Source: Herpetosiphon sp. (GTDB lineage: Bacteria > Chloroflexota > Anaerolineae > Anaerolineales > Villigracilaceae). Taken from it: DNA of 48,049 nt. Below, piece after piece: positions 16,884 through 25,411 of the stretch. The translations under genes were made by a program, and so were the position numbers. The stretch lies in NCBI GenBank assembly GCA_020717985.1, contig DYDH01000009.1:1-48049 (forward strand), read 5' to 3'. The stretch's first letter is position 1; the number at the start of each line of letters is the position of its first letter. The notes beneath the pieces were generated by a model that was given only the letters and a program-made list of their open reading frames with translations, searched no databases and had not been told where the DNA came from.

Positions 16884-17723
16884 TTATTCGCGCAGGCGCG
16901 CATCCATCCACAACGTCATGGTCTTGAATACTTCCTCCTTCTCAGGCTCGTTATGAAGTTCATGATACGCATCATCCCATAAAACCAGGGTGCAATTTTG
17001 CTTCAGGGATGCGGCAAATTCGGTACTGCTGGCGGGGAAGGCGATCATATCCGCTTTGCCATGCAGGAGCAGGAGGGGGAGTGAAAATTCGCCCGCATGA
17101 GCCAGAGTCCAACTTGTAACACCGATCATAATCCTGCCAAAGCCAAGCGAAATTTTGTCATGCACAAGCGGGTCATCGATATAAGTCTGCACCACCTTTT
17201 CATCACGCGAGATACTCTTCGCGTCCAAACCGCTGGCCATGGAGGTGTTTGGCATAAGAGATCCAAGTACCTTTGCCATCATTATTTTTACCTTCTGTTG
17301 TTCCAAAGCGGTGTGCAACCCTGAACTGGTGGCGATCACACCTTTGATATTCGGTTTATGAGTCAAGCCATAATACAAAACCTGAATACCGCCAAGACTG
17401 TGTCCATACAAAATGATCGGCAAACCGGGATAATGCGCGCGCGCCTGGTCCAGTGAAAAATCAATATCCTTCATGAAGTCTTCGATGGAAGATATATGTC
17501 CGCGCGCGCCGCCAGAACGTCCGTGACCGCGCAGGTCTGCGCCAAAAAGAACATAGCCTTCCCTGCCAAATGCTTCAGCGACATGCGCGTAACGCGAGGT
17601 ATGCTCACCGAGTCCATGTACAAGGCAAATAACTGCCTTGGGTTGAGGCATGGTCGGCTCCCATGCTTGCGCGAAGATATCCAGGTTATCATACGCTTTC
17701 CAATTCATTTCATAGTGTTTCAT
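16884..17723 (-). CDS. Alpha/beta hydrolase, monoacylglycerol lipase-like
   Basis: This 279-residue serine hydrolase has an oxyanion motif LVHGLGEHTSRY, DLRGHGRSGG, nucleophile Ser109 in YGHSLGG, a catalytic Asp in HGKADMIAFP and a catalytic His in DAYHELHNEPE. These match the monoacylglycerol lipase/lysophospholipase group, so glycerides or lysophospholipids are likely substrates. The start at 17723 follows GGAGG by 5 bases and lies one base after the V4R gene stop, which implies translational coupling. No signal peptide is seen. Confidence 0.9.
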   Translation of the reverse strand: MKHYEMNWKAYDNLDIFAQAWEPTMPQPKAVICLVHGLGEHTSRYAHVAEAFGREGYVLFGADLRGHGRSGGARGHISSIEDFMKDIDFSLDQARAHYPGLPIILYGHSLGGIQVLYYGLTHKPNIKGVIATSSGLHTALEQQKVKIMMAKVLGSLMPNTSMASGLDAKSISRDEKVVQTYIDDPLVHDKISLGFGRIMIGVTSWTLAHAGEFSLPLLLLHGKADMIAFPASSTEFAASLKQNCTLVLWDDAYHELHNEPEKEEVFKTMTLWMDARLRE

Positions 17724-17724
17724 T

Positions 17725-18330
17725 TCAGCCTCCAATCGTAATCTTGAATTCGCATTGACGCGCGCCCAAGGCACGGCACGCGCGTTCTTCGATATCGTGT
17801 TCCTGCCCATCTGCCCAGTACAAACATTCACGGATCAGACCCTGGGTTACGAAACAAAGCGGGGTGTTATCAGATTGATCCATGGCTGCAGGAGATGCCT
17901 GGTCAACAAAGAGCAGGTCAAGGTCCTGGGTATGGACCGTTATATTTCCAGGTACGGCGCTCAAAATCCGAGCCAGCAATTCCAGGGCGGGTTTAGGTCG
18001 CATGGACTTTGGAAGTCCACGAATGAATGCTGCCCGGATCTTAATCCCGAATACGGAGTCATCCAACAAATAATTCCATAGTTTAGAGCCAATACGTAAT
18101 AAGATACCGCGCGTGCCGCGTCCATAATACGCGCGCAACGCAGCTAGTAAACGCGAATAAGCCTGCGCGGTATGCACATCATCCAATGCGCCAAAGTGCG
18201 CGGGAGATGCCCACTCTTCGGGCAAATCTGCCTTTAAAAGCACTGCCGATAATGTCTCATGCCCTATGTCTTCGGAAAGGGTTTGTACAAATCTGCGCAT
18301 AACGCGCTGAGGAAAAGCGACCTCAATCAT
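17725..18330 (-). CDS. V4R (4-vinyl-reductase-like) domain protein
   Basis: This 201-residue protein ends in a V4R-type domain: Cys in LCFVTQGLIRECLYW, then VEERACRALG-like spacing (EERACRALGARQCEF) with conserved cysteines. V4R domains bind small hydrophobic ligands or sense metals or chlorophyll precursors; BchJ and some NtrC-type regulators carry one. No photosynthesis gene is near, so a ligand-sensing role is more likely than reductase activity. It overlaps the GNAT gene by 8 bases and is followed one base later by the lipase-like gene, so the three are one operon. Confidence 0.72.
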   Translation of the reverse strand: MIEVAFPQRVMRRFVQTLSEDIGHETLSAVLLKADLPEEWASPAHFGALDDVHTAQAYSRLLAALRAYYGRGTRGILLRIGSKLWNYLLDDSVFGIKIRAAFIRGLPKSMRPKPALELLARILSAVPGNITVHTQDLDLLFVDQASPAAMDQSDNTPLCFVTQGLIRECLYWADGQEHDIEERACRALGARQCEFKITIGG

Positions 18331-19189
18331 TAGTGCCTATTGGATAAACGAACACAGGAAAGTGTTCACCCGTGCGAACAAAACCTAATTTTTGATAAAG
18401 CGATAAAGATGCAATATTATCTGACTGCGTGTTGACTGAAAGCCTGCTTAATTGACTTGCGTCAAACGTCTGGATCAAATCGCTCACTAATGCGGAGCCT
18501 ACTCCCCTGCCCTGCGCTTCAGGCCTAACCCCGAGCCTGGCCAAGTGTGCCCCAAGTGGATTCTTCGTACTGAGTTGATACCCGATCACACCCGAAGCAT
18601 CTTCTGCGACCATGGCGCTCGCGCACTGCGAACGCGCCCTTTGAAGCGCATTCTGTGTGTTATGCCAAAACTGCCCAAATGCGGCTAAATCCACCTCAGC
18701 TACGACGGGCATATCCGCATCCTGCATGGGGCGGATACGGATTCCTTGAGGCGCAGAAAACGACCTGATGTCTTCATGCTTCAATTCAAGCAAAACAATA
18801 TTTTGTTTTAATTCAAAACCATTGGAAAGCAGGATGGACTGGAACCATTGTTTAACAACAATCGCGGCAATAAACGTTTGTCTATTTGTGCGCGCGATCT
18901 CACTATGCGCCGCCTCCCAAAGGGAAGACCAGGCTTGAGCCGCGGAGAGATACTGATAATGTCCAAAGAAACGAATCCAGGCCACGCGAGGCGGATCTTC
19001 GGGGCAGGCCAATGCGGCGGTAATCTGCCCATCCTCCTCCCGCACCCAGTAATTGGGTGAGCCGATCCACTCAAGCGGAGAATGCCAGTCCAAATGGCGG
19101 TGATTATTGGATTCGTAAAAAATAAGATTTGAGATCTGGTCGTGGTCCCGATCAATAGCGTGACGAACCTGCGAACTAACATTGATCAT
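18323..19189 (-). CDS. GNAT N-acetyltransferase, possibly two-domain
   Basis: This 288-residue protein ends in a GNAT domain (about 145-285) with the acetyl-CoA motif RLGVRPEAQGRGVGSALV and the later SLYQKLGFVRTG strand-turn. The first half (1-140) has similar spacing but lacks a clear pyrophosphate loop, so it may be a degenerate second GNAT. Substrate unknown. It overlaps the TPR gene by four bases (ATGA) and the V4R gene by eight, showing tight coupling. Confidence 0.85.
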   Translation of the reverse strand: MINVSSQVRHAIDRDHDQISNLIFYESNNHRHLDWHSPLEWIGSPNYWVREEDGQITAALACPEDPPRVAWIRFFGHYQYLSAAQAWSSLWEAAHSEIARTNRQTFIAAIVVKQWFQSILLSNGFELKQNIVLLELKHEDIRSFSAPQGIRIRPMQDADMPVVAEVDLAAFGQFWHNTQNALQRARSQCASAMVAEDASGVIGYQLSTKNPLGAHLARLGVRPEAQGRGVGSALVSDLIQTFDASQLSRLSVNTQSDNIASLSLYQKLGFVRTGEHFPVFVYPIGTND

Positions 19190-19695
19190 TTGATGAAACG
19201 TAGAAAGAATTTCAGGATACGTTCAAAGAAACTGGGGTTGTCTTTTGCTTCAAGCGATCCCATCATCTTGAAGGCCGAGTCAGTCACCCTGCCTGTTTTA
19301 AGTTTTATTGCGGCGGAAGATTTCATGACCAATGCGCGCAAATCACCTTCACCCGTCTGGGCAAACAATTGGGCGGCAAGATCATGTTTTTCGATGGCTT
19401 CATCGTAACGGTTAAGGGCTTCGAGGGCGGCGGCTTGATTCCCCAAAGCCATGCCCTGGCGTTTGATATCTTTTGCATCCGCAAAAACCTGGTCGGTATC
19501 CAGCGCGGCATTGAGCGACTCTTGCGGCTTGCCCGCCTGCAATAAAGCCACACTCATATTATTCCGCATTTCAGCAGACATCAAGCCTGTGGAGCCTTCC
19601 GCGGCCTGACTGAATAATTCAGCGGCTTCATCAAATTTTCTATTCTTAAAAGCCTGTTTGCCTTGTTCGGCGAGTTGGTCAGGTTCAAGTGTCAT
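19186..19695 (-). CDS. Small TPR protein
   Basis: This 169-residue protein holds about three TPR-like helical hairpins: AEQGKQAFKNRKFDEAAELF, NMSVALLQAGKPQESLNAAL and NQAAALEALNRYDEAIEKHD. It ends in a short hydrophobic-basic helix, FFERILKFFLRFIK, that could touch membrane. The start at ATG 19695 follows GGAAAAAA; a longer reading frame from 19788 runs through a palindrome and is unlikely. It leads the TPR-GNAT-V4R-hydrolase operon. Partner unknown. Confidence 0.78.
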   Translation of the reverse strand: MTLEPDQLAEQGKQAFKNRKFDEAAELFSQAAEGSTGLMSAEMRNNMSVALLQAGKPQESLNAALDTDQVFADAKDIKRQGMALGNQAAALEALNRYDEAIEKHDLAAQLFAQTGEGDLRALVMKSSAAIKLKTGRVTDSAFKMMGSLEAKDNPSFFERILKFFLRFIK

Positions 19696-19728
19696 TTTTT
19701 TTCCAAATCCATCAACTGATTTACACAC

Positions 19729-19782
19729 CGTCCCGCAGGTTTTATCCACAGGAGAACTTGAATAGAAAAAACCTGCGGGACG
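19729..19782. repeat. Inverted repeat with a DnaA-box-like word in its loop
   Basis: Bases 19729-19743 pair with 19768-19782 (CGTCCCGCAGG with CCTGCGGGACG, plus A/T pairs), a 15-pair stem with a 24-base loop. The sequence TTATCCACA at 19742-19750, a perfect DnaA-box word, overlaps the arm and loop, but there is only one copy. It lies between the XRE and TPR genes and may end the XRE transcript. Confidence 0.5.
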
Positions 19783-19801
19783 TTCCAATTACAAAAATTT
19801 T

Positions 19802-20473
19802 TCAGAGCGTAATATCCAGCAAGCCTTCAGCCACAGAGCGTAGTTTTTCGCGGGACATGTCGCTGAGCTTCATTGCCAATTCAAGATAGGGGCGGTTGAC
19901 AGGCTGGCAAACAAAATTCTGCATTTCTTCAGGCAATTCAAGAAATTTTTGCATGGCGCGCTGACTGGTCATCCACTGCCCCACGGGACCATTTTGGTCA
20001 AAGAATGTTTCAATGCGGCTTCCCATTACATTAAGAATGCTTTCCAATTCCGGCACAGGGATGGCGCGTTCACCCAACTCAAAAGCATTGAGGCGGGCTT
20101 GTGTAATTCCCGTTTCAGTTGAAAGGTGCCGGATGGACATGTTTACGTTGTTGCGTTCCTGCCGCAGGAGTGCGCCGATCATTCGTTGACGCAAAGCGAT
20201 CAAACGCGAGGTGTCCAGCGGTTCGATTAATGGCGAATCAGACATGGTCTCCCTCCCCCAGAATAGGGTAATGGGAAGTTTGAGATAGAACACAAGTGTT
20301 TCGAGTTCAGGCAGGGAAGGAGCGCGGCGTCCCTCCTCATATGCGCGGAACAGTCCCGGCTTCACGCCAATTGCATCAGCACATTCTTTAATGCTGCGGC
20401 GTTCCGCCATGCGCGCATCTCGAATCAGCAAACCAAGTTTCTTTTCACGTATGGTGATCAGGGCATTGTTCAT
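19802..20473 (-). CDS. XRE-family regulator with two HTH domains
   Basis: This 223-residue DNA-binding protein has two Cro/CI-type helix-turn-helix modules. The first (about 10-70) contains SIKECADAIGVKPGLFRAYE; the second (about 95-155) contains SIRHLSTETGITQARLNAFE. The C-terminus is helical with no sensor domain recognised. AGAGGAAAT precedes the ATG, and TATAAT (minus strand, 20505-20500) is a likely -10 element, so it probably has its own promoter. Two HTH units could bind paired half-sites alone. Target unknown. Confidence 0.85.
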   Translation of the reverse strand: MNNALITIREKKLGLLIRDARMAERRSIKECADAIGVKPGLFRAYEEGRRAPSLPELETLVFYLKLPITLFWGRETMSDSPLIEPLDTSRLIALRQRMIGALLRQERNNVNMSIRHLSTETGITQARLNAFELGERAIPVPELESILNVMGSRIETFFDQNGPVGQWMTSQRAMQKFLELPEEMQNFVCQPVNRPYLELAMKLSDMSREKLRSVAEGLLDITL

Positions 20474-20515
20474 ATTTCCTCTAGGTATATAGTGCCTGAA
20501 TTATAGCAGAGTGTT

Positions 20516-21835
20516 TCAGCGCCGCGAGTCCTGTTTGGGAGATAATTTCGGAGCGAAAATCTCCGAACTGAGATTAAAACCAGCTGCAATAAGCCGCGGC
20601 GTGAAGTTGGGGCGGATGCCCGTAGCATTCACTTCACCGAGGACTTTCCCGTCTGTTGTAACGCCTGATTGAGTAAATTTGAAAATGTCACTCAACACAA
20701 TAATATCGCCTTCCATGCCCGCCACTTCGGTCACTGCCGTAACTTTGCGTTGACCATCCTTCAAGCGTGTCTGTTGTACGATCAAATCCACTGCCGAAGA
20801 GACTTGCTGGCGCACTACTTTGAGCGGCAAGTCCATACCGGCCATGAGTACAAGGGTTTCAATACGAGAAATGGCATCGCGCGGTGTGTTTGCATGCACA
20901 GTCGTTAGTGAACCATCATGACCTGTATTCATGGCTTGAAGCATATCCAGCGCTTCACCGCCGCGCACTTCTCCAACCACGATGCGATCAGGGCGCATAC
21001 GCAGGGAATTCTTTACAAGTTCGCGGATACTCACGGCATGAAGCCCATCCGCATTGGCGGCTTTTGTTTCCATACGCATCACATGATCCTGCTGGAGTTG
21101 CAATTCAGCAGCGTCTTCAATGGTAATGATGCGTTCATTTTCAGGGATATAGCCGGACATTACATTCAACAGTGTCGTCTTACCTGATCCTGTTCCACCG
21201 GAGATAATAATATTAAAGCGCGCTTTGACACATGCCTGTAGAAAGTCAGCCATGGGCCTTGTCAGCGACCCAAAGTTGATAAGATCCTCTGCCTGGAGTC
21301 TATCTTTGGCAAACTTGCGGATGGTAATGGAGGGACCGTCAATCGCCACCGGACGCACCACAGCATTCACGCGCGAACCGTCAGGCAAACGCGCATCCAC
21401 AGTGGGAGAATCAGCATCCACGCGGCGGCCAAGCGGCAGAATAATGCGGTCAATGATACGCAAGACATGGTCATCATCATCGAAGGTAATATTGGTCTTG
21501 GTAAGTTTGCCCTTTTTCTCAACGAAAATCTTTTTAGGGCCGTTGACCATGATCTCCGAAACCTCTTCATCGTCCAATAATGACTGGATCGGGCCAAAAC
21601 CAAGCAGGTCGTTCAACACCTGTTCGAATATTTCTTTACGCAGGTCATTGGGCAGCTTCAATTGCGTCTGCTCGTACACGTGGATGATATTCTGCTGAAC
21701 AAAGTCCGCGCGCTGGGCGACGGAGATATTCTCTGATTCCAAAGCACGCATAAGGTTATCAGCAAGATACTTTTTTAGCCGAATAAGGTCCTGTCCGGTA
21801 AGCCTGCCTGGGGAGGCTGAATTAAGGGATGTCAT
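20516..21835 (-). CDS. cpaF: CpaF/TadA-type secretion ATPase
   Basis: This 439-residue hexameric ATPase powers Tad/Flp pilus assembly or a related secretion system. Walker A GGTGSGKTT lies at 213-221, an acidic Asp-box near TIEDAAELQ (238-246), Walker B RIVVGEVRGGE (284-294) and a His box HDGSLTTVHAN (306-316). The N-terminal domain includes the LLDDEEVSEIMVNGP segment typical of the family. It overlaps the small LSm-like gene by four bases. No tadB, tadC, prepilin or secretin gene is in the window, so the rest of the machine lies elsewhere or is absent. Confidence 0.95.
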   Translation of the reverse strand: MTSLNSASPGRLTGQDLIRLKKYLADNLMRALESENISVAQRADFVQQNIIHVYEQTQLKLPNDLRKEIFEQVLNDLLGFGPIQSLLDDEEVSEIMVNGPKKIFVEKKGKLTKTNITFDDDDHVLRIIDRIILPLGRRVDADSPTVDARLPDGSRVNAVVRPVAIDGPSITIRKFAKDRLQAEDLINFGSLTRPMADFLQACVKARFNIIISGGTGSGKTTLLNVMSGYIPENERIITIEDAAELQLQQDHVMRMETKAANADGLHAVSIRELVKNSLRMRPDRIVVGEVRGGEALDMLQAMNTGHDGSLTTVHANTPRDAISRIETLVLMAGMDLPLKVVRQQVSSAVDLIVQQTRLKDGQRKVTAVTEVAGMEGDIIVLSDIFKFTQSGVTTDGKVLGEVNATGIRPNFTPRLIAAGFNLSSEIFAPKLSPKQDSRR

Positions 21836-22131
21836 TCGCTCAAATCCTTTTGGGATTCCCTATCCACAGGCATGATCCAAATGATCTGCGACCGTTGGAT
21901 TGCCATAAAAGGCGCGCTGAACAAAACTTTATCACCCGCGTCGTAAATAACGGCATTGGTCACAGCAAGGAACATTTCAACCCGCTCAAGTTCATTCTTC
22001 AAGCGCTCCCCTTCGCGAACATGCACCAAACCGCGCACCAAATGGGTGACGGTTTGTATCGCAACCGACACAGGCAGTTTTTTTATAATGTCAGTGTAGA
22101 ATTTACCTTTTTCATCGTATTCAATTGTCAT
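21832..22131 (-). CDS. Small beta-rich protein, LSm-like, unknown function
   Basis: I do not know this 99-residue family by name. It has alternating beta strands: VSVAIQTVTHLVRGLVHV, then MFLAVTNAVIYD, VLFSAPFMAIQ and IIWIMP, a pattern like a small barrel (LSm- or PilZ-like). The stop overlaps the cpaF start by four bases, so it is translated with cpaF and may be a small partner of the ATPase. The protein at 41059-41301 shows a similar strand order. The start at ATG 22131 is preceded by GGGATCGG. Confidence 0.6.
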   Translation of the reverse strand: MTIEYDEKGKFYTDIIKKLPVSVAIQTVTHLVRGLVHVREGERLKNELERVEMFLAVTNAVIYDAGDKVLFSAPFMAIQRSQIIWIMPVDRESQKDLSE

Positions 22132-22294
22132 GGCACCGATCCCGTGTAACCACCAGCATAAAAAAACATGCCAGAAGTCGTAGTTGACCTCCCACAAAAG
22201 TCAATTCAATATTATTTTTTTGGAGTCAAAATTTCCACTTTTATCAGGCGGAAGCAGAAACTTCCCAACAACTACTTCTGCAGGAGATCCGGCG

Positions 22295-23446
22295 TTATTC
22301 CGCACGCAAACGACGAGCCAGGTTGGACATTTCCTTCGCCGCATCCTGAAAAACAATTGAAGCGGTATCCTTTGGAAATTTTAGAGTGAACGGCTGATGA
22401 TGACTATTGGCAAACGACATGTTGCTGCTGAGATACGGCATGGTTGTCCGGATCGATATTTCAAGCGCCTTCTCCGTCTCCGCCTTGCTCAAACCTTCCA
22501 AGCCCACCGCGCGGTTAAGCACGGCAAAAATCGCATCCTCATTTACGCTCTTGCTCTTCATGTATTCCAAAATGGTTTTTGTTAAAGATACAGTGCTTGC
22601 ATCGGTACTTACGATCAGGATGTTAAGGTCTGCGTTTTGAATGAGCGGCAGCGTGATCCTGGAAAGTGAACGCCCAATATCAACCAACACATAATCATAG
22701 GATTCCTTCAAAGCCGAGACAATATCCCCAACGCGCCCCGCTTTTAGATGATTACTGCTTTCCGGATCCGGCGAACCAGCCAGTAAATTAAAACGCCAGA
22801 TTTTCAATTCAGTCAATTTATCACGAAAAAATTCAAGGGATGTCTCTTCTGGCAGCATTTCAGCAACTGTGACGATATTCTGCTTTCCTTCATAGCCGAC
22901 AATTGGAGCAATGGAACCGATGGGCAAAACCATATCAACAACGACCACGCGCGCCTCTGGTTGATTCTGTCCAATGTTCATGGCAATATTTGCGCACATG
23001 GATGAAGTACCCGTTCCGCCCTTTGCGCTTAGGAAAACCATCAACAAACCGCCTTTCCTGGCAACCATGTCCGAAAGCCCCAATAAACGTTTGGCTGTTT
23101 CATTAAGTATTGCCACAGCCTGCCCGGATTTGGTTATATATTCACTAAACCCCGCATCAAGACAGGGTTTTATACGAACCACGCTTGGATCGCTGCTGAG
23201 GGCGATCAACGGCATGTTTGATGTACGCGCATCCTGTTTCAATTTTCTGGCAAGCTCTTCGCCAGTAATATCTGTAATCGTTGGGTCAATTACCGCAAGG
23301 TCGGGTCGGTCACGCCACGCATAAATCAATCCCTCCTTGCCGGAACCAGCCTGAATGACTTCATATTTTTGGTCAAGCATATTGCGCGCAATGAAGTTAC
23401 GGCTGGCAACATCCGCATCAATGATAAGGATTTTCTTTTCAGGCAT
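22295..23446 (-). CDS. cpaE: CpaE/TadZ-like protein: receiver domain fused to a MinD-type ATPase
   Basis: This 383-residue protein joins a receiver (1-122; Asp54 in LAVIDPTI) to a ParA/MinD-like P-loop domain (130-383). CpaE/TadZ proteins place the Tad pilus machine at the pole. The P-loop reads SAKGGTGTSS (140-149): the usual second Lys (KGGxGKT) is Thr, as in other TadZ proteins that bind ATP but hydrolyse it weakly. VVVDMVLPIG gives the Walker A' Asp and VLVDIGRSL the Walker B. The receiver lacks a full acidic pocket (LIIDAD only), so phosphorylation is uncertain. It lies directly after a response regulator and two kinases. Confidence 0.85.
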   Translation of the reverse strand: MPEKKILIIDADVASRNFIARNMLDQKYEVIQAGSGKEGLIYAWRDRPDLAVIDPTITDITGEELARKLKQDARTSNMPLIALSSDPSVVRIKPCLDAGFSEYITKSGQAVAILNETAKRLLGLSDMVARKGGLLMVFLSAKGGTGTSSMCANIAMNIGQNQPEARVVVVDMVLPIGSIAPIVGYEGKQNIVTVAEMLPEETSLEFFRDKLTELKIWRFNLLAGSPDPESSNHLKAGRVGDIVSALKESYDYVLVDIGRSLSRITLPLIQNADLNILIVSTDASTVSLTKTILEYMKSKSVNEDAIFAVLNRAVGLEGLSKAETEKALEISIRTTMPYLSSNMSFANSHHQPFTLKFPKDTASIVFQDAAKEMSNLARRLRAE

Positions 23447-23485
23447 GACTCAAACTCCTATGCGCGCAAGGCCTACGCGATCCAG

Positions 23486-24184
23486 TCACAATTCAATTGG
23501 CGGCATCAGATACCCCAAACCGGAACGCGTAACAATATGATGCGGGGCATGGGCGTCTTCTTCCAGTTTCTGACGCAGGCGGGCAATACTCACCCATAAA
23601 ATCTCTTTATCATTCTTATATTCTGCTCCCCAGACACTGGTCAACAGGTCTTCTGAAGTGAGAATCTTGCCAACATGGTGCGTGAACTGAAGCAGGAGGC
23701 GATATTCGGTGGCTGAAAGGGAAATGGGTTCCTCACCGAGCCACACTTCTGCGCGCGCAAAATCAATCTTGAGCTCGCCATGGGCAAAGAAACGCGCCTG
23801 TCCCGTCGTTTCAGTGGGAGTATGCGCACGCCGCAGGACAGCCCGCACACGCGCCAGCAATTCAGTCGCGGAAAAAGGCTTTACCAAATAATCGTCTGCG
23901 CCGAGATCAAGCCCGCGCACACGATCCTGCTCTTCGCCGCGCGCTGTCAAGATCACAATGGGCACATTCGAAAACTCGCGCAAACGCTGGCACACGCCGA
24001 AACCATCCAGGCGCGGCATCATTACATCCAATAGCACCAGGTCTATCGGTTGCGCCGAGAACACATCCAACGCCTGTACACCATCCTGCGCGGTGGCTAC
24101 TTCATAACCTTCTGTGCGCAAGTTGGCTTCCAGGAGGCGCAGATAACGAGGTTCATCATCCACGATCAAAATACGCTTGGGCAT
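23486..24184 (-). CDS. OmpR/PhoB-family response regulator
   Basis: This 232-residue two-domain transcription factor has a receiver with Asp9/Asp10 (LIVDDE), phosphoacceptor Asp53 (LLDVMMPRLDG) and Lys in LVKPF, then a winged-helix DNA-binding domain ending in RSGLGYLMPP. AGGAG is 6 bases before ATG 24184. It follows the kinase at 24222 by 37 bases on the same strand, the likely cognate pair. The recognition helix region (EILWVSIARLRQKLEE) is typical; targets are unknown. Confidence 0.93.
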   Translation of the reverse strand: MPKRILIVDDEPRYLRLLEANLRTEGYEVATAQDGVQALDVFSAQPIDLVLLDVMMPRLDGFGVCQRLREFSNVPIVILTARGEEQDRVRGLDLGADDYLVKPFSATELLARVRAVLRRAHTPTETTGQARFFAHGELKIDFARAEVWLGEEPISLSATEYRLLLQFTHHVGKILTSEDLLTSVWGAEYKNDKEILWVSIARLRQKLEEDAHAPHHIVTRSGLGYLMPPIEL

Positions 24185-24221
24185 AACGATCTCCTTGGGA
24201 CGAACAAAAGATGAAGACTGG

Positions 24222-25409
24222 TTAAAGCATTGGCTCCATGGGCAATTCAATAATAAAAGTTACGCCTTCGCCCAGCACTGACTCTACCCAAATATTACCA
24301 TGATGTGCCATAATAATTTGCTTGCAAATATACAAACCCAATCCAGTGCCAGCCACAGTGCGCTCGCCAGGCACGCGGTAAAAACGTTCAAAAATAAAGG
24401 GCAGATAATCTTCCGGGATGCCCTCCCCTTTATCGGTAAAGGTGATGCGGATATTATCCGCCGTGGCGCGCATTCCAATGCTGATCTCCGAGTCAGGGGC
24501 ATATTTAATCGCATTGCTAAAAAGATTTTCAAAGACTTGTGCAAGGCGTGTACCATCCCCGCGGAACGGAGGCAGGGGCTCGAAATCAAAGGTAATTTTC
24601 AACCTGGGTTGATACATATTGATGCGTGTTGCAACGTCGCGCACAAGCGCATCAATTCTTACAGGGGAAAATTTAAATTGCAAAGTGTTGCTCTGCAAAC
24701 GCGCAGACTCAAGCATGTCTTCGATGAGCCTTGCCAGGCGGTCGGCTTCTTCATCAATGATCGTGAGGAATTCGCGCTGAGTGGCTTCATCCCATACGGT
24801 ATCCTCCCGCAGAAGGCTGGTGCTGTATCCTTTAATAAAGCCCAACGGTGTGCGAAGTTCATGCGAAATTGTGGAGACAAAATCGTCCTGCAAACGCATT
24901 TGCCTTTGCACCGAATCCAATTCAGCGCGCGCCCCCTGCAAATCTCGGCGCTCAATAAGCGCCGCGGCCCAAAATGCCTGCAAAGATGCAGTTTGAATAT
25001 GCAGTTCAGAATACTCCGGTCCGCCAAAACGAACGAACACCAGCGCTCCGTTCAACTTTGAGCCGATGTATAACGGAAACGCCAATAAATACGCCAAATC
25101 CAGGCGGACTGTCTTACCTGAACCCGGCTTTGGCTCTTTTAAAATCATCTCGCCTTTTGTGATTACCTCGTTCGCGAGACTTTCCCCCCAGACAGCATCT
25201 GCCTCGGCGGTTTTTCCACGGCCCACTGCGCGCGCATAGACGACATCCAATCCTTTTGTAAGCGGGTCTACAAGATAAATGGCTGTATTATCAAAAACAA
25301 AAGAGTCGCGCAAGGATACAAACAGCGTATCCAACGAGGCTCTCCAATCCTGCTGTCGTTGAACTTCCTGAAAGATTTTATGTAAGGCGGAAAGGGTTTG
25401 CAAGTCCAT
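24222..25409 (-). CDS. GAF-domain sensor histidine kinase
   Basis: This 395-residue cytosolic kinase has a GAF-like N-terminal sensor (about 20-155), a HisKA helix pair with His183 in STISHELRTPLG, and a HATPase domain with NLFSNAIKYAP (N box), DKGEGIP (G1), FERFYR (F box) and GTGLGLYI (G2). No membrane segment is present, so it should sense an intracellular signal. It starts 2 bases after the next kinase ends and precedes the response regulator by 37 bases, forming a two-kinase, one-regulator cluster. Confidence 0.93.
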   Translation of the reverse strand: MDLQTLSALHKIFQEVQRQQDWRASLDTLFVSLRDSFVFDNTAIYLVDPLTKGLDVVYARAVGRGKTAEADAVWGESLANEVITKGEMILKEPKPGSGKTVRLDLAYLLAFPLYIGSKLNGALVFVRFGGPEYSELHIQTASLQAFWAAALIERRDLQGARAELDSVQRQMRLQDDFVSTISHELRTPLGFIKGYSTSLLREDTVWDEATQREFLTIIDEEADRLARLIEDMLESARLQSNTLQFKFSPVRIDALVRDVATRINMYQPRLKITFDFEPLPPFRGDGTRLAQVFENLFSNAIKYAPDSEISIGMRATADNIRITFTDKGEGIPEDYLPFIFERFYRVPGERTVAGTGLGLYICKQIIMAHHGNIWVESVLGEGVTFIIELPMEPML

Positions 25410-25411
25410 AT

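Noticed and set aside
19742-19750. Perfect TTATCCACA word as an origin of replication
   Set aside because: Only one copy, in a palindrome between unrelated genes, with no AT-rich unwinding element or dnaA nearby.
24300-25061. Plus-strand frame of 253 codons opposite the GAF kinase
   Set aside because: Antisense shadow; the kinase motifs are complete on the minus strand.
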